Shown here: in pieces, positions 44,938 to 54,521 of the stretch | How positions within the stretch are numbered: the stretch's first letter is position 1 | Layout: each line of letters starts with the position of its first letter | Source of the DNA: Thiodiazotropha sp050305975 | GTDB taxonomy: Bacteria > Pseudomonadota > Gammaproteobacteria > Chromatiales > Chromatiaceae | Assembly: GCA_050305975.1 (NCBI GenBank) | Contig: JBNLGI010000188.1 | Span: 12,435 to 76,434 of the forward strand | Direction: 5' to 3' | Length of the DNA: 64,000 nucleotides | Translations under genes and position numbers: made by a program | The notes under the pieces: model-generated | What the model was told of the DNA's origin: nothing | Database searches by the model: none | What the model saw: the letters and a program-made list of their open reading frames with translations, nothing else

Positions 44938-46491
44938 ATGACCGATAGACCCAAGCCGGTCGTCCTGATCATTCTGGATGGCTGGGGTTACAGCGAGGAC
45001 CCGGATGCCAACGCCATCGCCATTGCCCGCACCCCGGTCTGGGATCGCCTCTGGCGCGAGTATCCCCATAGTCTGATCAACACTTCGGGCGCCGCCGTCG
45101 GGCTGCCTGGGGGGCAGATGGGCAATTCGGAAGTCGGTCATCTCAACCTGGGCGCCGGACGGGTCGTCTACCAGGAGTTCACCCGGGTCAGCCGTTCCAT
45201 CCGTACCGGCTCGTTCTTCACCAACGAAACCCTCACCGAGGCGGTGGACAAGGCGGTGGCCAAGGGCAAGGCGGTGCATCTGCTCGGCCTGCTCTCGCCA
45301 GGCGGCGTACACAGCCACGAGGAGCACATCCACGCGATGGTGAAACTGGCGGTGGAGCGGGGAGCGGAGAAGGTCTACGTGCACGCCTTCCTGGACGGTC
45401 GTGACACCCCGCCAAAGAGCGCCGAGCCCTCTTTCGTGGCGCTCAACGAACTGTTTGACGAGCTGGGTCGGGGTCGTATCGCCACCCTCGTGGGTCGCTA
45501 TTACGCCATGGACCGGGATCATCGTTGGGAACGCACCCAGCTGGCCTATGATCTGCTGGTCGATGCCAAGGCCGAACATCGGGTGACGAGCGCCTGCAAG
45601 GGACTCCAGGCAGCTTACGATCGCGGCGAGACCGACGAATTCGTGGCGCCCACCGTGGTGGTCCCCGAAGGGGAGCAGCCGGTGACCATCGAGGACGGCG
45701 ATGTCCTCTTCTTTCTCAACTACCGGGCCGATCGCGCCCGTCAACTGACCAGCGCCTTCGTCGAGGAGGACTTCGACGGCTTCGAGCGCGCCCGTCGTCC
45801 CAAGCTCGGCGAATTCGTCAGCCTGACCCGCTATCACAAACGGTTCGACATTCCGGTGGCCTTCCCGCCGGAAAAGCTGAGCAATGGTTTCGGCGAATAC
45901 ATCTCGCATCAGGGGCTGAGACAGCTGCGGTTGGCGGAGACGGAGAAGTACGCCCATGTCACCTTCTTCTTCAACGGTGGGCGCGAGACCCCATTCGAGG
46001 GCGAGGACCGGATTCTGGTGCCGTCGCCCAAGGTGGCGACCTACGATCTGAAGCCGGAGATGAGCGCCGAGGAGGTGACCGATCACCTGGTGGAGGCGAT
46101 CGAGGGCGGTAAGTACGACACCATCATCTGCAACTATGCCAACAGCGACATGGTGGGACACACCGGCAAGCTGGATGCCGCCATCCATGCGGTGGAGACC
46201 CTCGACCACTGTCTGGGCCGGGTCATGAAGTCGATCCACCTGGCCGGCGGCGAAATGCTGATCACCGCCGACCACGGCAATTCGGAGCAGATGGAGGATC
46301 ATGCCAACCATCAACCCCACACCGCACACACGGTGAACCCGGTGCCGCTGATCTACGTGGGGCGGCATGCCGAGCTGGAGGAGGGCGGCGCCCTGTGCGA
46401 TATCGCCCCCACCCTGCTGCGTATCATGGGACTGGAGGCGCCGACCGAGATGCAGGGCCGGCCACTGATCCGATTTGTGGGGGACGCCTGA
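44938..46491 (+). CDS. gpmI: 2,3-bisphosphoglycerate-independent phosphoglycerate mutase
   Basis: Manganese-dependent phosphoglycerate mutase of glycolysis and gluconeogenesis, 517 aa. The N-terminus VVLIILDGWGYSED holds the first metal site, GNSEVGHLNLGAGRVVYQ near residue 62 contains the phosphorylated serine, then HLLGLLSPGGVHSH, and the C-terminal metal motif ITADHGNSEQM near 442. The large antisense frame opposite it is a shadow. It heads the conserved gpmI-envC-ctpA-yibQ cluster and has an FNR-type box upstream. Confidence 0.97.
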   Translation: MTDRPKPVVLIILDGWGYSEDPDANAIAIARTPVWDRLWREYPHSLINTSGAAVGLPGGQMGNSEVGHLNLGAGRVVYQEFTRVSRSIRTGSFFTNETLTEAVDKAVAKGKAVHLLGLLSPGGVHSHEEHIHAMVKLAVERGAEKVYVHAFLDGRDTPPKSAEPSFVALNELFDELGRGRIATLVGRYYAMDRDHRWERTQLAYDLLVDAKAEHRVTSACKGLQAAYDRGETDEFVAPTVVVPEGEQPVTIEDGDVLFFLNYRADRARQLTSAFVEEDFDGFERARRPKLGEFVSLTRYHKRFDIPVAFPPEKLSNGFGEYISHQGLRQLRLAETEKYAHVTFFFNGGRETPFEGEDRILVPSPKVATYDLKPEMSAEEVTDHLVEAIEGGKYDTIICNYANSDMVGHTGKLDAAIHAVETLDHCLGRVMKSIHLAGGEMLITADHGNSEQMEDHANHQPHTAHTVNPVPLIYVGRHAELEEGGALCDIAPTLLRIMGLEAPTEMQGRPLIRFVGDA

Positions 46492-46494
46492 TCC

Positions 46495-47736
46495 ATGTAT
46501 CTGTGGCGGTGCCTGGCGGCGCTGTTGCTGACAGCCTGCCTGCTTTCCCCGGGGCTGGCTGCCGACGATGAGGAGCTGGAGGCGAAGACCCGTCAGCTGG
46601 AGCAGGTCAAGAGCCGTATCGAGTCATTGAACCAGGCCCTGCGCTCCACCGAGAGCCAGCGTGACGAGCAGAACCGTGCGTTGCAGGAGACGGAGCAGAA
46701 GGTCGGCCTCATCGCCCGCCGCATCCGGGTGACCGATCTGAGCCTGCAGCGCCAGCAGCGCCAGCTGGCGGAACTGGAGGCGGATCGGGCCGATGCCCGC
46801 CTGAAACTCGACAGCCACCGCTCCTCCCTCGAACAGCAGATCCGGGCCGCCTATGCCATGGGTCGGCAGGAGAAGGTGAAAATCCTACTGAATCAAGAAG
46901 ATCCCGCCGTAGTCAGCCGGGTCATGGTGTATTACGATTATTTCAATGCGGCGCGACTCTCGCAGATGGAGCGGATTGAGGAGAGTCTCCACGAGCTGAA
47001 CCGGATCGAGCATGAGATCGCCCGGGAGGAGCAGCGTCTGCAGCAGCTGCAGGAGAAGAACAACAACGAGCGTTTGCAGCTGGAGACGGCCAAGCGGGGG
47101 AGGATGGAGATCGTTGCCAAACTCAACCTCCGGTTGAAGGATCAGGGCCAGGAGTTGAGTGAACTGAAGGATGACGAGAACCAGCTCTCATCGCTGATCT
47201 CAAACATCCAGCAGGCACTCTCCGATCTGCCCCTGGATCCCGCCGCTCACGATCCGTTCCGCAGCCGAAAAGGCAAGCTGCCCTGGCCCGCAAATGGCAG
47301 CCTGGCCGCCAGCTTCGGCAGCCGGCGGGAGGTGGGGAAGCTGACCTGGGACGGGGTCATGATCGCGGCACCGGAGGGGCGAGAAGTACACGCCATCCAT
47401 CACGGCCGGGTGGCTTTCGCCGATTGGTTGCGCGGCTTCGGTCTGCTGTTGATCATCGATCACGGCGATGGCTACATGAGTCTCTACGGACATAATCAGA
47501 GTCTGTTCAAAGAGACCGGTGAATGGGTCGAACCGGGAGAGGTGGTGGCACAGGTCGGCAGCAGTGGCGGTCGCACCCAGTCCGGCATCTATTTCGGCAT
47601 CAGGCATAATGGTGAGCCGCAGAATCCGATGCTGTGGTGCAAGCGAACAAAAGGCCGCACGATTACCGATCGGGAGCGTCCATATGGCCAAGCGTCCGCC
47701 GCGCTCCAACGAGCCTCCGGCGACGGCCAGGGGTGA
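46495..47736 (+). CDS. envC: EnvC-type murein hydrolase activator
   Basis: 413-aa periplasmic division protein that activates amidases AmiA/AmiB. Signal peptide up to about residue 22, long coiled coil (residues 25-245), then a LytM/M23 domain. The metal ligands are degenerate: the HxxxD-type site reads LTWDGVMI and the final HxH reads GIYFGI, so the domain should be catalytically dead, as in EnvC. It starts 3 nt after the gpmI stop. In E. coli the neighbours are the same. Confidence 0.93.
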   Translation: MYLWRCLAALLLTACLLSPGLAADDEELEAKTRQLEQVKSRIESLNQALRSTESQRDEQNRALQETEQKVGLIARRIRVTDLSLQRQQRQLAELEADRADARLKLDSHRSSLEQQIRAAYAMGRQEKVKILLNQEDPAVVSRVMVYYDYFNAARLSQMERIEESLHELNRIEHEIAREEQRLQQLQEKNNNERLQLETAKRGRMEIVAKLNLRLKDQGQELSELKDDENQLSSLISNIQQALSDLPLDPAAHDPFRSRKGKLPWPANGSLAASFGSRREVGKLTWDGVMIAAPEGREVHAIHHGRVAFADWLRGFGLLLIIDHGDGYMSLYGHNQSLFKETGEWVEPGEVVAQVGSSGGRTQSGIYFGIRHNGEPQNPMLWCKRTKGRTITDRERPYGQASAALQRASGDGQG

Positions 47737-47803
47737 GGGAACGAAGCCCTGAAGCGTGTTGAGCGTGATTGCCGCATCGGCGGCGAATTGACAGGAAAAC
47801 CTA

Positions 47804-49126
47804 ATGAAGCATGCAGTTGAGAGAATACGCCGGAATGCCGGCCTGATACTCCTGGCGAGCCTGATGCTGGCGCCGGCCATGGCGTCGGCCCAGGCCGAGG
47901 AGCCCCCCGAGCCGCTGCCGCTGGAGCAGTTGCGGACCTTTGCCGACATTTTCGGCCGCATCAAGGCCAACTATGTGGAGCCGGTTGAGGACAAAGTGCT
48001 GCTGGAGAACGCCATACGCGGCATGGTCTCCGGCCTCGATCCCCATTCCAACTATCTCGACGCCGAAGACTACAAGGACCTGCAGGTCGGGACCAAAGGG
48101 GAGTTCGGCGGGCTCGGCATCGAGGTCGGCATGGAGGATGGCTTCGTCAAGGTGATCGCGCCGATCGACGATACGCCGGCGCAGCGCGCGGGCGTGCAGA
48201 GCGGTGATCTCATCGTCAGGCTCGACGACACCCCGGTCAAGGGCCTGTCGCTGAGTGACGCGGTCAAGCTGATGCGCGGCAAGCCGGGCACCAGTATCGA
48301 GCTCACCATCATCCGCAAGGGCGAGGAGAAGCCGCTGAAGATCATGGTGGTGCGCGACACCATCAAGGTGGCCAGCGTCAAGGGACGGTTGCTGGACAAG
48401 CACTACGCCTATCTGCGCATCTCCCAGTTTCAGTCCCACACCACCAGCGATCTGCTGAAGACCCTGAAGCGCCTTGAGAAGGAGGCGGGAGAGGAGCTGC
48501 ACGGCATGATTCTCGACCTGCGCAATAATCCGGGAGGGGTCCTCAACGCGGCGGTCTCGGTCAGCGACGCCTTTCTTCAGTCGGGTCTGATCGTCTATAC
48601 CCAGGGGCGTGAGAGCGACTCCCAGCTCCGCTTCGAAGCGGCGCCCGACGATGTGCTCAACGGGGCGCCCATCGTGGTGCTGGTGAACGAAGGCTCCGCC
48701 TCCGCTTCGGAGATCGTCGCCGGCGCCCTGCAGGATCAGAAACGGGCGGTGATCATGGGCACCCGGACCTTCGGCAAGGGCTCGGTGCAGACCATTATCC
48801 CGATCAGCGACACGGCGGCGGTGAAACTGACCACGGCCCGCTACTACACCCCCTCCGGACGTTCGATTCAGGCCGAGGGCATCAAGCCCGATATCGAGCT
48901 GGAGGAGGTCAAGGTCTCCAAGGTCGAAAGCGACGGCGTGAAGCCCATCAAGGAGGCCGATCTCTCCGGCCATCTGGAGAACGGAAAAGCGAAGGATTCG
49001 GCGACCGATGCGAAAGGCGCCGATTCAGAGAATGAGTCTCTGGCCGATAAGGACTATCAACTGGGCGAGGCTCTGAATCTGCTCAAGGGGCTGGCCATCC
49101 TGGGCGCGCGGGCGAAGGCGGAATGA
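47804..49126 (+). CDS. ctpA: C-terminal processing protease (S41)
   Basis: 440-aa periplasmic serine protease. Signal peptide (MLAPAMASA), PDZ domain about residues 95-170 with GLGIEVGMEDGFVKVIAPI, then the S41 catalytic core with the nucleophile serine in EGSASASEIVAGAL near 305 and the general-base lysine in TFGKGSVQT near 328. It is the third gene of the envC cluster. Function in peptidoglycan remodelling or proprotein processing is likely. Confidence 0.95.
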   Translation: MKHAVERIRRNAGLILLASLMLAPAMASAQAEEPPEPLPLEQLRTFADIFGRIKANYVEPVEDKVLLENAIRGMVSGLDPHSNYLDAEDYKDLQVGTKGEFGGLGIEVGMEDGFVKVIAPIDDTPAQRAGVQSGDLIVRLDDTPVKGLSLSDAVKLMRGKPGTSIELTIIRKGEEKPLKIMVVRDTIKVASVKGRLLDKHYAYLRISQFQSHTTSDLLKTLKRLEKEAGEELHGMILDLRNNPGGVLNAAVSVSDAFLQSGLIVYTQGRESDSQLRFEAAPDDVLNGAPIVVLVNEGSASASEIVAGALQDQKRAVIMGTRTFGKGSVQTIIPISDTAAVKLTTARYYTPSGRSIQAEGIKPDIELEEVKVSKVESDGVKPIKEADLSGHLENGKAKDSATDAKGADSENESLADKDYQLGEALNLLKGLAILGARAKAE

Positions 49127-49140
49127 GCATGAGGGTATAG

Positions 49141-49947
49141 ATGCGACAAAAGGGGCTGCTGGCCGGACTGCTGATCACGTTACTGCTGACACCCTGGTGG
49201 TGTGCGGCCGAAACGGCAGCTGCCGGCGAAGCGCCTGTTCGCATCGCCCTGATCATCGACGACATGGGCAACCGCAAGGCTGCCGGGGAGCAGGCCCTGG
49301 CGCTGCCGGGAAATATCACCTACTCCTTTCTGCCGCACACCCCCTACGCCCACAAGCAGGCAATCCGCGCGCATGAGCTGAAGCGCGAGATCATGCTGCA
49401 TCTGCCGATGGAGTCCGCTCTCGGCAATCCGCTGGGTGCCGGTGCGCTGACCCAGTCGATGCCGAGAGAGGAGTTCCTGGCCGTGCTCAAACGCGATCTC
49501 GATTCCCTCCCCTACGTCGCCGGCGTGAATAACCACATGGGGAGCCTGCTGACGCGGGATCCGACCGCGATGCGCTGGCTGATGGGCAGCCTGCGGGAGG
49601 CGGATCTCTTCTTCGTCGACAGCCGTACCACGGATGCCACCGTGGCGGAGCGGGTGGCGCAGGAGCATCTGGTCGCTTCCGCTCGACGCCACGTATTTCT
49701 CGACTACATTCAGGAGAGAGAGATCGTGCGTGAGCAGCTGGCAGCCCTGGTTGCCACGGCGCGACGGGAAGGCAGCGCCATCGGCATCGGCCACCCCCAT
49801 CCGGAGACCCTGGCGGTACTGATGGAAGAGCTGCCCAAACTGCAGGCCGAGGGTATCGAACTGGTGCCCGTGTCGGCCCTTACCAACCCGGGGAGAGCAT
49901 TATGGCACGCGTCCTCGTCCCTCTTGCCCAAGGCTGTGAAGAACTAG
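49141..49947 (+). CDS. Divergent polysaccharide deacetylase family protein (YibQ)
   Basis: 268-aa exported protein of the DUF610/YibQ family. A signal peptide precedes IALIIDDMGNRKAAGEQAL, the family's first motif with paired aspartates, and YSFLPHTPYAHKQA, HLPMES, NNHMGSLLT and VDSRTTDATVAERVA follow. The fold is that of NodB deacetylases; activity is not established for this family. The last 46 nt overlap yajL in another frame, implying coupling. Confidence 0.9.
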   Translation: MRQKGLLAGLLITLLLTPWWCAAETAAAGEAPVRIALIIDDMGNRKAAGEQALALPGNITYSFLPHTPYAHKQAIRAHELKREIMLHLPMESALGNPLGAGALTQSMPREEFLAVLKRDLDSLPYVAGVNNHMGSLLTRDPTAMRWLMGSLREADLFFVDSRTTDATVAERVAQEHLVASARRHVFLDYIQEREIVREQLAALVATARREGSAIGIGHPHPETLAVLMEELPKLQAEGIELVPVSALTNPGRALWHASSSLLPKAVKN

Positions 49948-50450
49948 AAGCCGTCACCATCACCGATCTGCTGACCCGTGGCGGCATCGAAGTGGTCACG
50001 GCCGGGCTCGATGACCATCCCGTGAAGGCCTCGCGTGGTATGACCCTGGTGCCTGACACCACCCTAGATGCGGTGATGGAACAGGAGTTTGACATGATGG
50101 TGCTTCCGGGCGGCCTGCCCGGGGCCGATCATCTGAACGATGACCCGCGAATACACAGACTGCTCAAACGTCTCAATTCAGAGGGGCGCTACATGGCTGC
50201 CATCTGCGCCGCGCCCAAAGTCCTGGCGACGGCAGGCCTGCTCGATGGACGCAAGGCGACCAGCTACCCGGGGGCGTTGGCGGGTATGGACCTGCCGCGG
50301 GTGAGTCTGCAGCTCGACGGCGTGGTCAGGGATGACAAGGTGGTTACCTCGCGCGGACCGGGTACGGCGATGGATTTCGCCCTGGAGCTGGTGGAGCTTC
50401 TGGCCGGCAAGACAAAGCGGGAGGAGGTCGAGAAGGGGCTGGTGCGCTGA
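49902..50450 (+). CDS. yajL: DJ-1/PfpI family protein (YajL-like)
   Basis: 182-aa DJ-1 superfamily protein linked to oxidative or carbonyl stress protection. It has LAQGCEELEAVTITDLL with the conserved glutamate near residue 15, MMVLPGGLPGADHL near 65 and the nucleophile elbow AAICAAPKVL near 105 with the reactive cysteine. GGGGAGAG is placed just upstream of ATG 49902, supporting this start within the 3' end of the deacetylase-like gene. Confidence 0.92.
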   Translation: MARVLVPLAQGCEELEAVTITDLLTRGGIEVVTAGLDDHPVKASRGMTLVPDTTLDAVMEQEFDMMVLPGGLPGADHLNDDPRIHRLLKRLNSEGRYMAAICAAPKVLATAGLLDGRKATSYPGALAGMDLPRVSLQLDGVVRDDKVVTSRGPGTAMDFALELVELLAGKTKREEVEKGLVR

Positions 50451-50503
50451 ATCTGCGATTTCTGTGATCGGGTGTGGATCCGAATAGTCCGATGGGCCGG
50501 GAG

Positions 50504-52393
50504 TCAGTTTGATGCATCCCGGCCTTCGTCGGTTGACTGTTGCGAGATTGATAGCATTACCATCTCCCGATGTTCGGGGACCAGAGTGTCAAGCAGTTTG
50601 CTCAGCCGCTGGGTGTCCATCGCGTCGCAGGCTTCTGACATTTGGTCGAGGGTGTCATTGAGCCAGGACCAGTCAACCTCGCGGTGGCGAGCTAGAAGGA
50701 CCTTTTCGTGGGCTGTTTTTTCCAGCTGTTCCTGCTCATGGAACAGCTCTTCATAGAGCTTCTCGCCGGGGCGTAGACCGATGTACTTTATGGCGATGTC
50801 CTCTCCCGGTGTACGTCCGGAGAGCCGGATCATCTGTTCCGCCAGGTAGCTGATCTTGATCGGTTCTCCCATATCGAGTACGAAGATCTCTCCTCCCTTG
50901 CCGAGTACCACCGTTTGCATGATGAGTTGGCACGCCTCGGGGATGGTCATGAAGTAGCGCTCTATGCGCGGATCGGTAACGGTAACCGGACCCCCGGCCT
51001 CGATCTGCTGGCGGAACAGGGGAATGACACTGCCGGCTGAGCCGAGAACGTTACCGAACCTGACGGTGATGAACCGGGTCTTCGAGTGGGTGTTGAGATT
51101 CTGACAGAAGATTTCGGCGGCACGCTTGCTTGCACCCATCACATTGGCCGGATTGACTGCCTTATCAGTGGAGACAAGGACGAAATCCTCGCAGCCGTGA
51201 CGGTCCGCAGTATGGGCCAGTGTGCGTGTGCCCAGTACATTGTTGCGCAGGGCCTGCCTCAACTGGGGTTCGAGCATGGGAACGTGCTTATAGGCTGCAG
51301 CGTGGAAGACCACCTCCGGTTGATGATATTCGAACACGGTGTCGACGAAAGGTTGATCCGTCACATCACCGAGATGGCAAGTGAGGTCCAGGTCCGGAAA
51401 GCTGCGTTGCAGCTCCATTTGTATGGTGTAGAGATTGAGCTCACTGTTTTCAATGATAACGAGGCTCTGAGGCTTGAGGCGAGAGACTTGTCGGCAAAGT
51501 TCAGAGCCGATGGAACCGCCTCCGCCGGAGATCAAAATACGCTTGTGGGACAGGCGTCGTGATATCTCTGGCCAGTCGAGTGAGACGGGTTCACGACCAA
51601 GCAGGTCATCGATCGAGACCTCGCGCAATTCATTGATGTGGACGTTGCCCGTCATCAGGTCACTGAGTTGGGGGACGGTGCGATAGGGTACGCCAGCCAT
51701 ATCGCAATAGGCGACGATCTGGCGGAACTGAGTGGGCTTGGCAGAGGGAATTGCCAGCATAATGATGTCGATCTCGCGATCCTGCACCAGCCGGGGGATA
51801 TCCTGACAACTGCCAGCGACGGGAATTCCATGGATCTCACGGCCGAGTCTGCGTACGTTGTCGTCGGCAAAAGCGATCAGCTGGTAGGATTGACCGGCGC
51901 TCCGGAGCAGATCGCGCGCCAGCATTTCGCCCGCCTTACCGGCACCAACGATGAGTACGCGCTTGCCTGCGCTCAAGCTCAGATGGTGGTCCTTTATCCA
52001 GCGATATGAGAGGCGTGAACCGCTGAGAAAGGCGGTCAGCAACAGCATGTATATGATGGGAACGGAGCGGGGAATCCCTTCCAGCCGGGTGAACAGGAAA
52101 AGCAACAGAAGGCTGGCGGCGGTGCCGGCCAGCACGGCCTTGATGATACGCTGCAGATCGGGTAGAGAGGCGAAGCGCCAGATGCCACGGTAGAGCCCGA
52201 AAAGGATGAAGGCGGTCAACTGAGCGGGAAGAATCACCACTAGGCTCTTCAGCATGCCGCTGAGGAACAATGGCGTGAAGCTCTCCAGACGCAGCCAGTA
52301 GGCCAGGAACCAGGTGAGGGGTACCGACAACAGGTCGTGCGCAAGGGCGGCACCTTGTGAACGGAATCTGGCTGGAATGCGGGTGTAGGGCAT
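50504..52393 (-). CDS. UDP-N-acetylglucosamine 4,6-dehydratase, WbpM/PglF-like membrane protein
   Basis: 629-aa polysaccharide enzyme. Four N-terminal transmembrane helices (residues 15-115), a first Rossmann-like domain with VLIVGAGKAGEMLARDL near 148, then the SDR catalytic domain with ILISGGGGSIGSELCRQ near 284 and VSTDKAVNPANVMGASKRAAE near 405, where Met replaces the usual SDR Tyr as in WbpM. It forms UDP-2-acetamido-2,6-dideoxy-4-hexulose, the precursor of D-QuiNAc, D-FucNAc or bacillosamine. Last gene of the leftward O-antigen operon. Confidence 0.92.
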   Translation of the reverse strand: MPYTRIPARFRSQGAALAHDLLSVPLTWFLAYWLRLESFTPLFLSGMLKSLVVILPAQLTAFILFGLYRGIWRFASLPDLQRIIKAVLAGTAASLLLLFLFTRLEGIPRSVPIIYMLLLTAFLSGSRLSYRWIKDHHLSLSAGKRVLIVGAGKAGEMLARDLLRSAGQSYQLIAFADDNVRRLGREIHGIPVAGSCQDIPRLVQDREIDIIMLAIPSAKPTQFRQIVAYCDMAGVPYRTVPQLSDLMTGNVHINELREVSIDDLLGREPVSLDWPEISRRLSHKRILISGGGGSIGSELCRQVSRLKPQSLVIIENSELNLYTIQMELQRSFPDLDLTCHLGDVTDQPFVDTVFEYHQPEVVFHAAAYKHVPMLEPQLRQALRNNVLGTRTLAHTADRHGCEDFVLVSTDKAVNPANVMGASKRAAEIFCQNLNTHSKTRFITVRFGNVLGSAGSVIPLFRQQIEAGGPVTVTDPRIERYFMTIPEACQLIMQTVVLGKGGEIFVLDMGEPIKISYLAEQMIRLSGRTPGEDIAIKYIGLRPGEKLYEELFHEQEQLEKTAHEKVLLARHREVDWSWLNDTLDQMSEACDAMDTQRLSKLLDTLVPEHREMVMLSISQQSTDEGRDASN

Positions 52394-52506
52394 GGCGGTT
52401 GCTTGCTTGTCGTTGACGATGATTATACCCGTAAATACACCTCAAGGGCGGCAAAATGGGCTGGTCCCTGTGGGGTAAAGTGTGAGAAGGGGCGCGATCT
52501 CAAGGC

Positions 52507-53520
52507 CTAGTGCGTTTGCCGCACACCGGCTTTGAAATATAGTGCGGTGGCGACCAAAGGAAGATAGGCGATTAGGATCGCCAACCATCCGTCGATCAGC
52601 ATCAGCACCACTGTTGTCGCAAGGGGAAATAGCCAGAGCAGGTTGATCAGGGCAATGCCCAGTGAGACCCGGCCGTGGGAAGCAAAGCGGATGGCGGCAT
52701 GCTGGTAGGCATGGGTGCGGTGAGCCTGATAGAACTTCTCCCCAGCGAGTATACGACGCAACAGGGTGAGGCTGGCATCGACGATGTAGACACCCAGCAG
52801 AATGAGCCAGGCTTGGAATAGCGGTTGGGCGAGGTGATAGGCGTGTATCATCAGCACGCCAAGTACGATGCCGATGAAAGCGCTGCCTGCATCGCCCATG
52901 AAGAGGCGTGCGGGTGGCAGGTTCCAGAGTTGAAAACCGGCGACACAGGAAGCTAGCAGTAGCAGTAGCAGCCAACTAGGATCTTGGGGGAATAAGAGCC
53001 AGGACAGTAACGCGCCAGCAAGGCCAACGCTGAGTGTCTCACTGCCGGTGATGGCATCGATGCCGTCCATAAAGTTGTAGAGATTCAAAAGCCAGACTAG
53101 AAACAGGGCGAGTAGTATTGCAATCAGCCAGAAACCGATATCTCCACTGCTAAAATCGGAGGTCGGACGATAGAGTTGGAACAGGATCCACAGAGCCGCG
53201 ATGAAATGGGCGATGAGCCGCTTGCGGACAGGGATATGCCCGCGATCATCGAGAAAGCCTACCAGCGCGATCGTGGTTCCGGCGCCGTAAAGCGCTAGAT
53301 AGAGGGAGAGCGGGGCGGGTACCTGCAGTTGTAGCAGCGGAAGCAGCGCCAGGAATACCAGTGCTACAGCTGCACCGCCGCCTCTCGGTACCGGCTTATG
53401 GTGGGAGCTGCGTGCATTGGGAATGTCGATGAGACCCCAGCGATCGGCGTAGTTGCGAAGCAAACCGCTTAAAGCATAGGAGAGTGGAGCCGCCAGAAGG
53501 ATGAGCCACAGAAGTGTCAT
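52507..53520 (-). CDS. Undecaprenyl-phosphate sugar-1-phosphate transferase (WbpL/WecA-like)
   Basis: 337-aa polytopic transferase of the MraY/WecA/WbpL family that starts O-units on undecaprenyl phosphate. About ten transmembrane helices; conserved cytoplasmic motifs PNARSSHHKPVPRGGG near residue 30, GFLDDRG near 90, NLYNFMDGIDAIT near 150 (the DD/NxxNxxDGID-type active site) and FMGDAGSAFIG near 205. Its ATG overlaps the epimerase stop as ATGA. Acceptor sugar is probably D-QuiNAc or D-FucNAc made by the neighbours. Confidence 0.92.
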   Translation of the reverse strand: MTLLWLILLAAPLSYALSGLLRNYADRWGLIDIPNARSSHHKPVPRGGGAAVALVFLALLPLLQLQVPAPLSLYLALYGAGTTIALVGFLDDRGHIPVRKRLIAHFIAALWILFQLYRPTSDFSSGDIGFWLIAILLALFLVWLLNLYNFMDGIDAITGSETLSVGLAGALLSWLLFPQDPSWLLLLLLASCVAGFQLWNLPPARLFMGDAGSAFIGIVLGVLMIHAYHLAQPLFQAWLILLGVYIVDASLTLLRRILAGEKFYQAHRTHAYQHAAIRFASHGRVSLGIALINLLWLFPLATTVVLMLIDGWLAILIAYLPLVATALYFKAGVRQTH

Positions 53521-54476
53521 TTGATCTGATGCAGGTAGCTTTGAGCTGTTTGGCGGATGGCCTCTTCCGGCGTTTTGACGGGTTGCCATCCGAGTAGTGT
53601 CTTGGTTTTCGAAATATCGACTTCCAAATTACCAAACAAACGATTCGCGATGTCATTCCTGCCGAACAGTTTTGCAGCCAAGCGGAGCAGTGGTGTTGGA
53701 AACGGGATAAGACGTATCGGCCGATTCATGCCGGTAGCGATGCAGCGTAGCAGTTCAGTGGTGGAGAGGTCGTGATCGTCGGAGACCAGAAAGACCTGGT
53801 TTGCCGCATCCGGGTGGTCGATACAAAGTCGGATGAGATCGATGAGATTGTCGATGGAGACCAGGCTGCGCCGATTCTCGACAGCGCCTAATGGCAGTGG
53901 CAAGCCCCTGCTCACCAAGCGCATAAGTTTCATAAAGTTGGCTTTGACCCCAGGTCCATAGACCAGTGGTGGACGGATGATGACCGTCTCCATGCCTGAA
54001 GACTGCGACAACTGCAACAGCGCGCACTCCGATTCATATTTGGAGATAGCATAGGGATCCATGGGGTGCGGTGGGTCCTCAGCTTTGAAGGGGTGTCCGG
54101 TCTCGGTTGACTCTCCGTTGACTTTGATTGAACTGATATAGATGAAACGCTTCACGCCTGCCGCGGCAGCCTGGTTGGCGAGGCGTAGGGTGCTATCCAT
54201 GTTGATCGCTTTATAGGCCGGGTAGGTATTCCTAGCGGTATCATCCATGCGGTGCACTCTGGCCGCCAGATGAATGATCACGTCAATACCGGACAGCTGT
54301 TGTGCATAGTTGGAAATGTTTTCGATGCTGTCGATGAGTATCGTTCTGACCTTTGAAGGCAGGTGGGTTTTGTGCTTGCGGGTCAGCACTGTAATACGGT
54401 GTGTCGTCTGGGCCAACAGCTCCGCAGTCAGTCTCTGTCCGATAAAGCCGGTTGCACCGGTGATCAATATATTCAA
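53517..54476 (-). CDS. NAD-dependent epimerase/dehydratase (WbpV-like 4-reductase)
   Basis: 319-aa SDR protein with the GATGFIGQRL dinucleotide motif at the N-terminus and the catalytic YAISKYESE (YxxxK) near residue 145. It resembles WbpV and other 4-reductases that convert the WbpM 4-keto product to UDP-D-QuiNAc or UDP-D-FucNAc; plain 4-epimerase is the alternative. The frame starts with TTG at 54474-54476, an uncommon start. It overlaps the WbpL-like gene by 4 nt. Confidence 0.85.
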   Translation of the reverse strand: MNILITGATGFIGQRLTAELLAQTTHRITVLTRKHKTHLPSKVRTILIDSIENISNYAQQLSGIDVIIHLAARVHRMDDTARNTYPAYKAINMDSTLRLANQAAAAGVKRFIYISSIKVNGESTETGHPFKAEDPPHPMDPYAISKYESECALLQLSQSSGMETVIIRPPLVYGPGVKANFMKLMRLVSRGLPLPLGAVENRRSLVSIDNLIDLIRLCIDHPDAANQVFLVSDDHDLSTTELLRCIATGMNRPIRLIPFPTPLLRLAAKLFGRNDIANRLFGNLEVDISKTKTLLGWQPVKTPEEAIRQTAQSYLHQIK

Positions 54477-54521
54477 GATGGCTGACTCGTGATAACTAGG
54501 ATCGATGGTATGCGGGCATCT

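Noticed and set aside
44722..46368. 548-codon open frame opposite gpmI
   Set aside because: Antisense shadow; the sense frame has all phosphoglycerate mutase motifs and the antisense protein resembles nothing.
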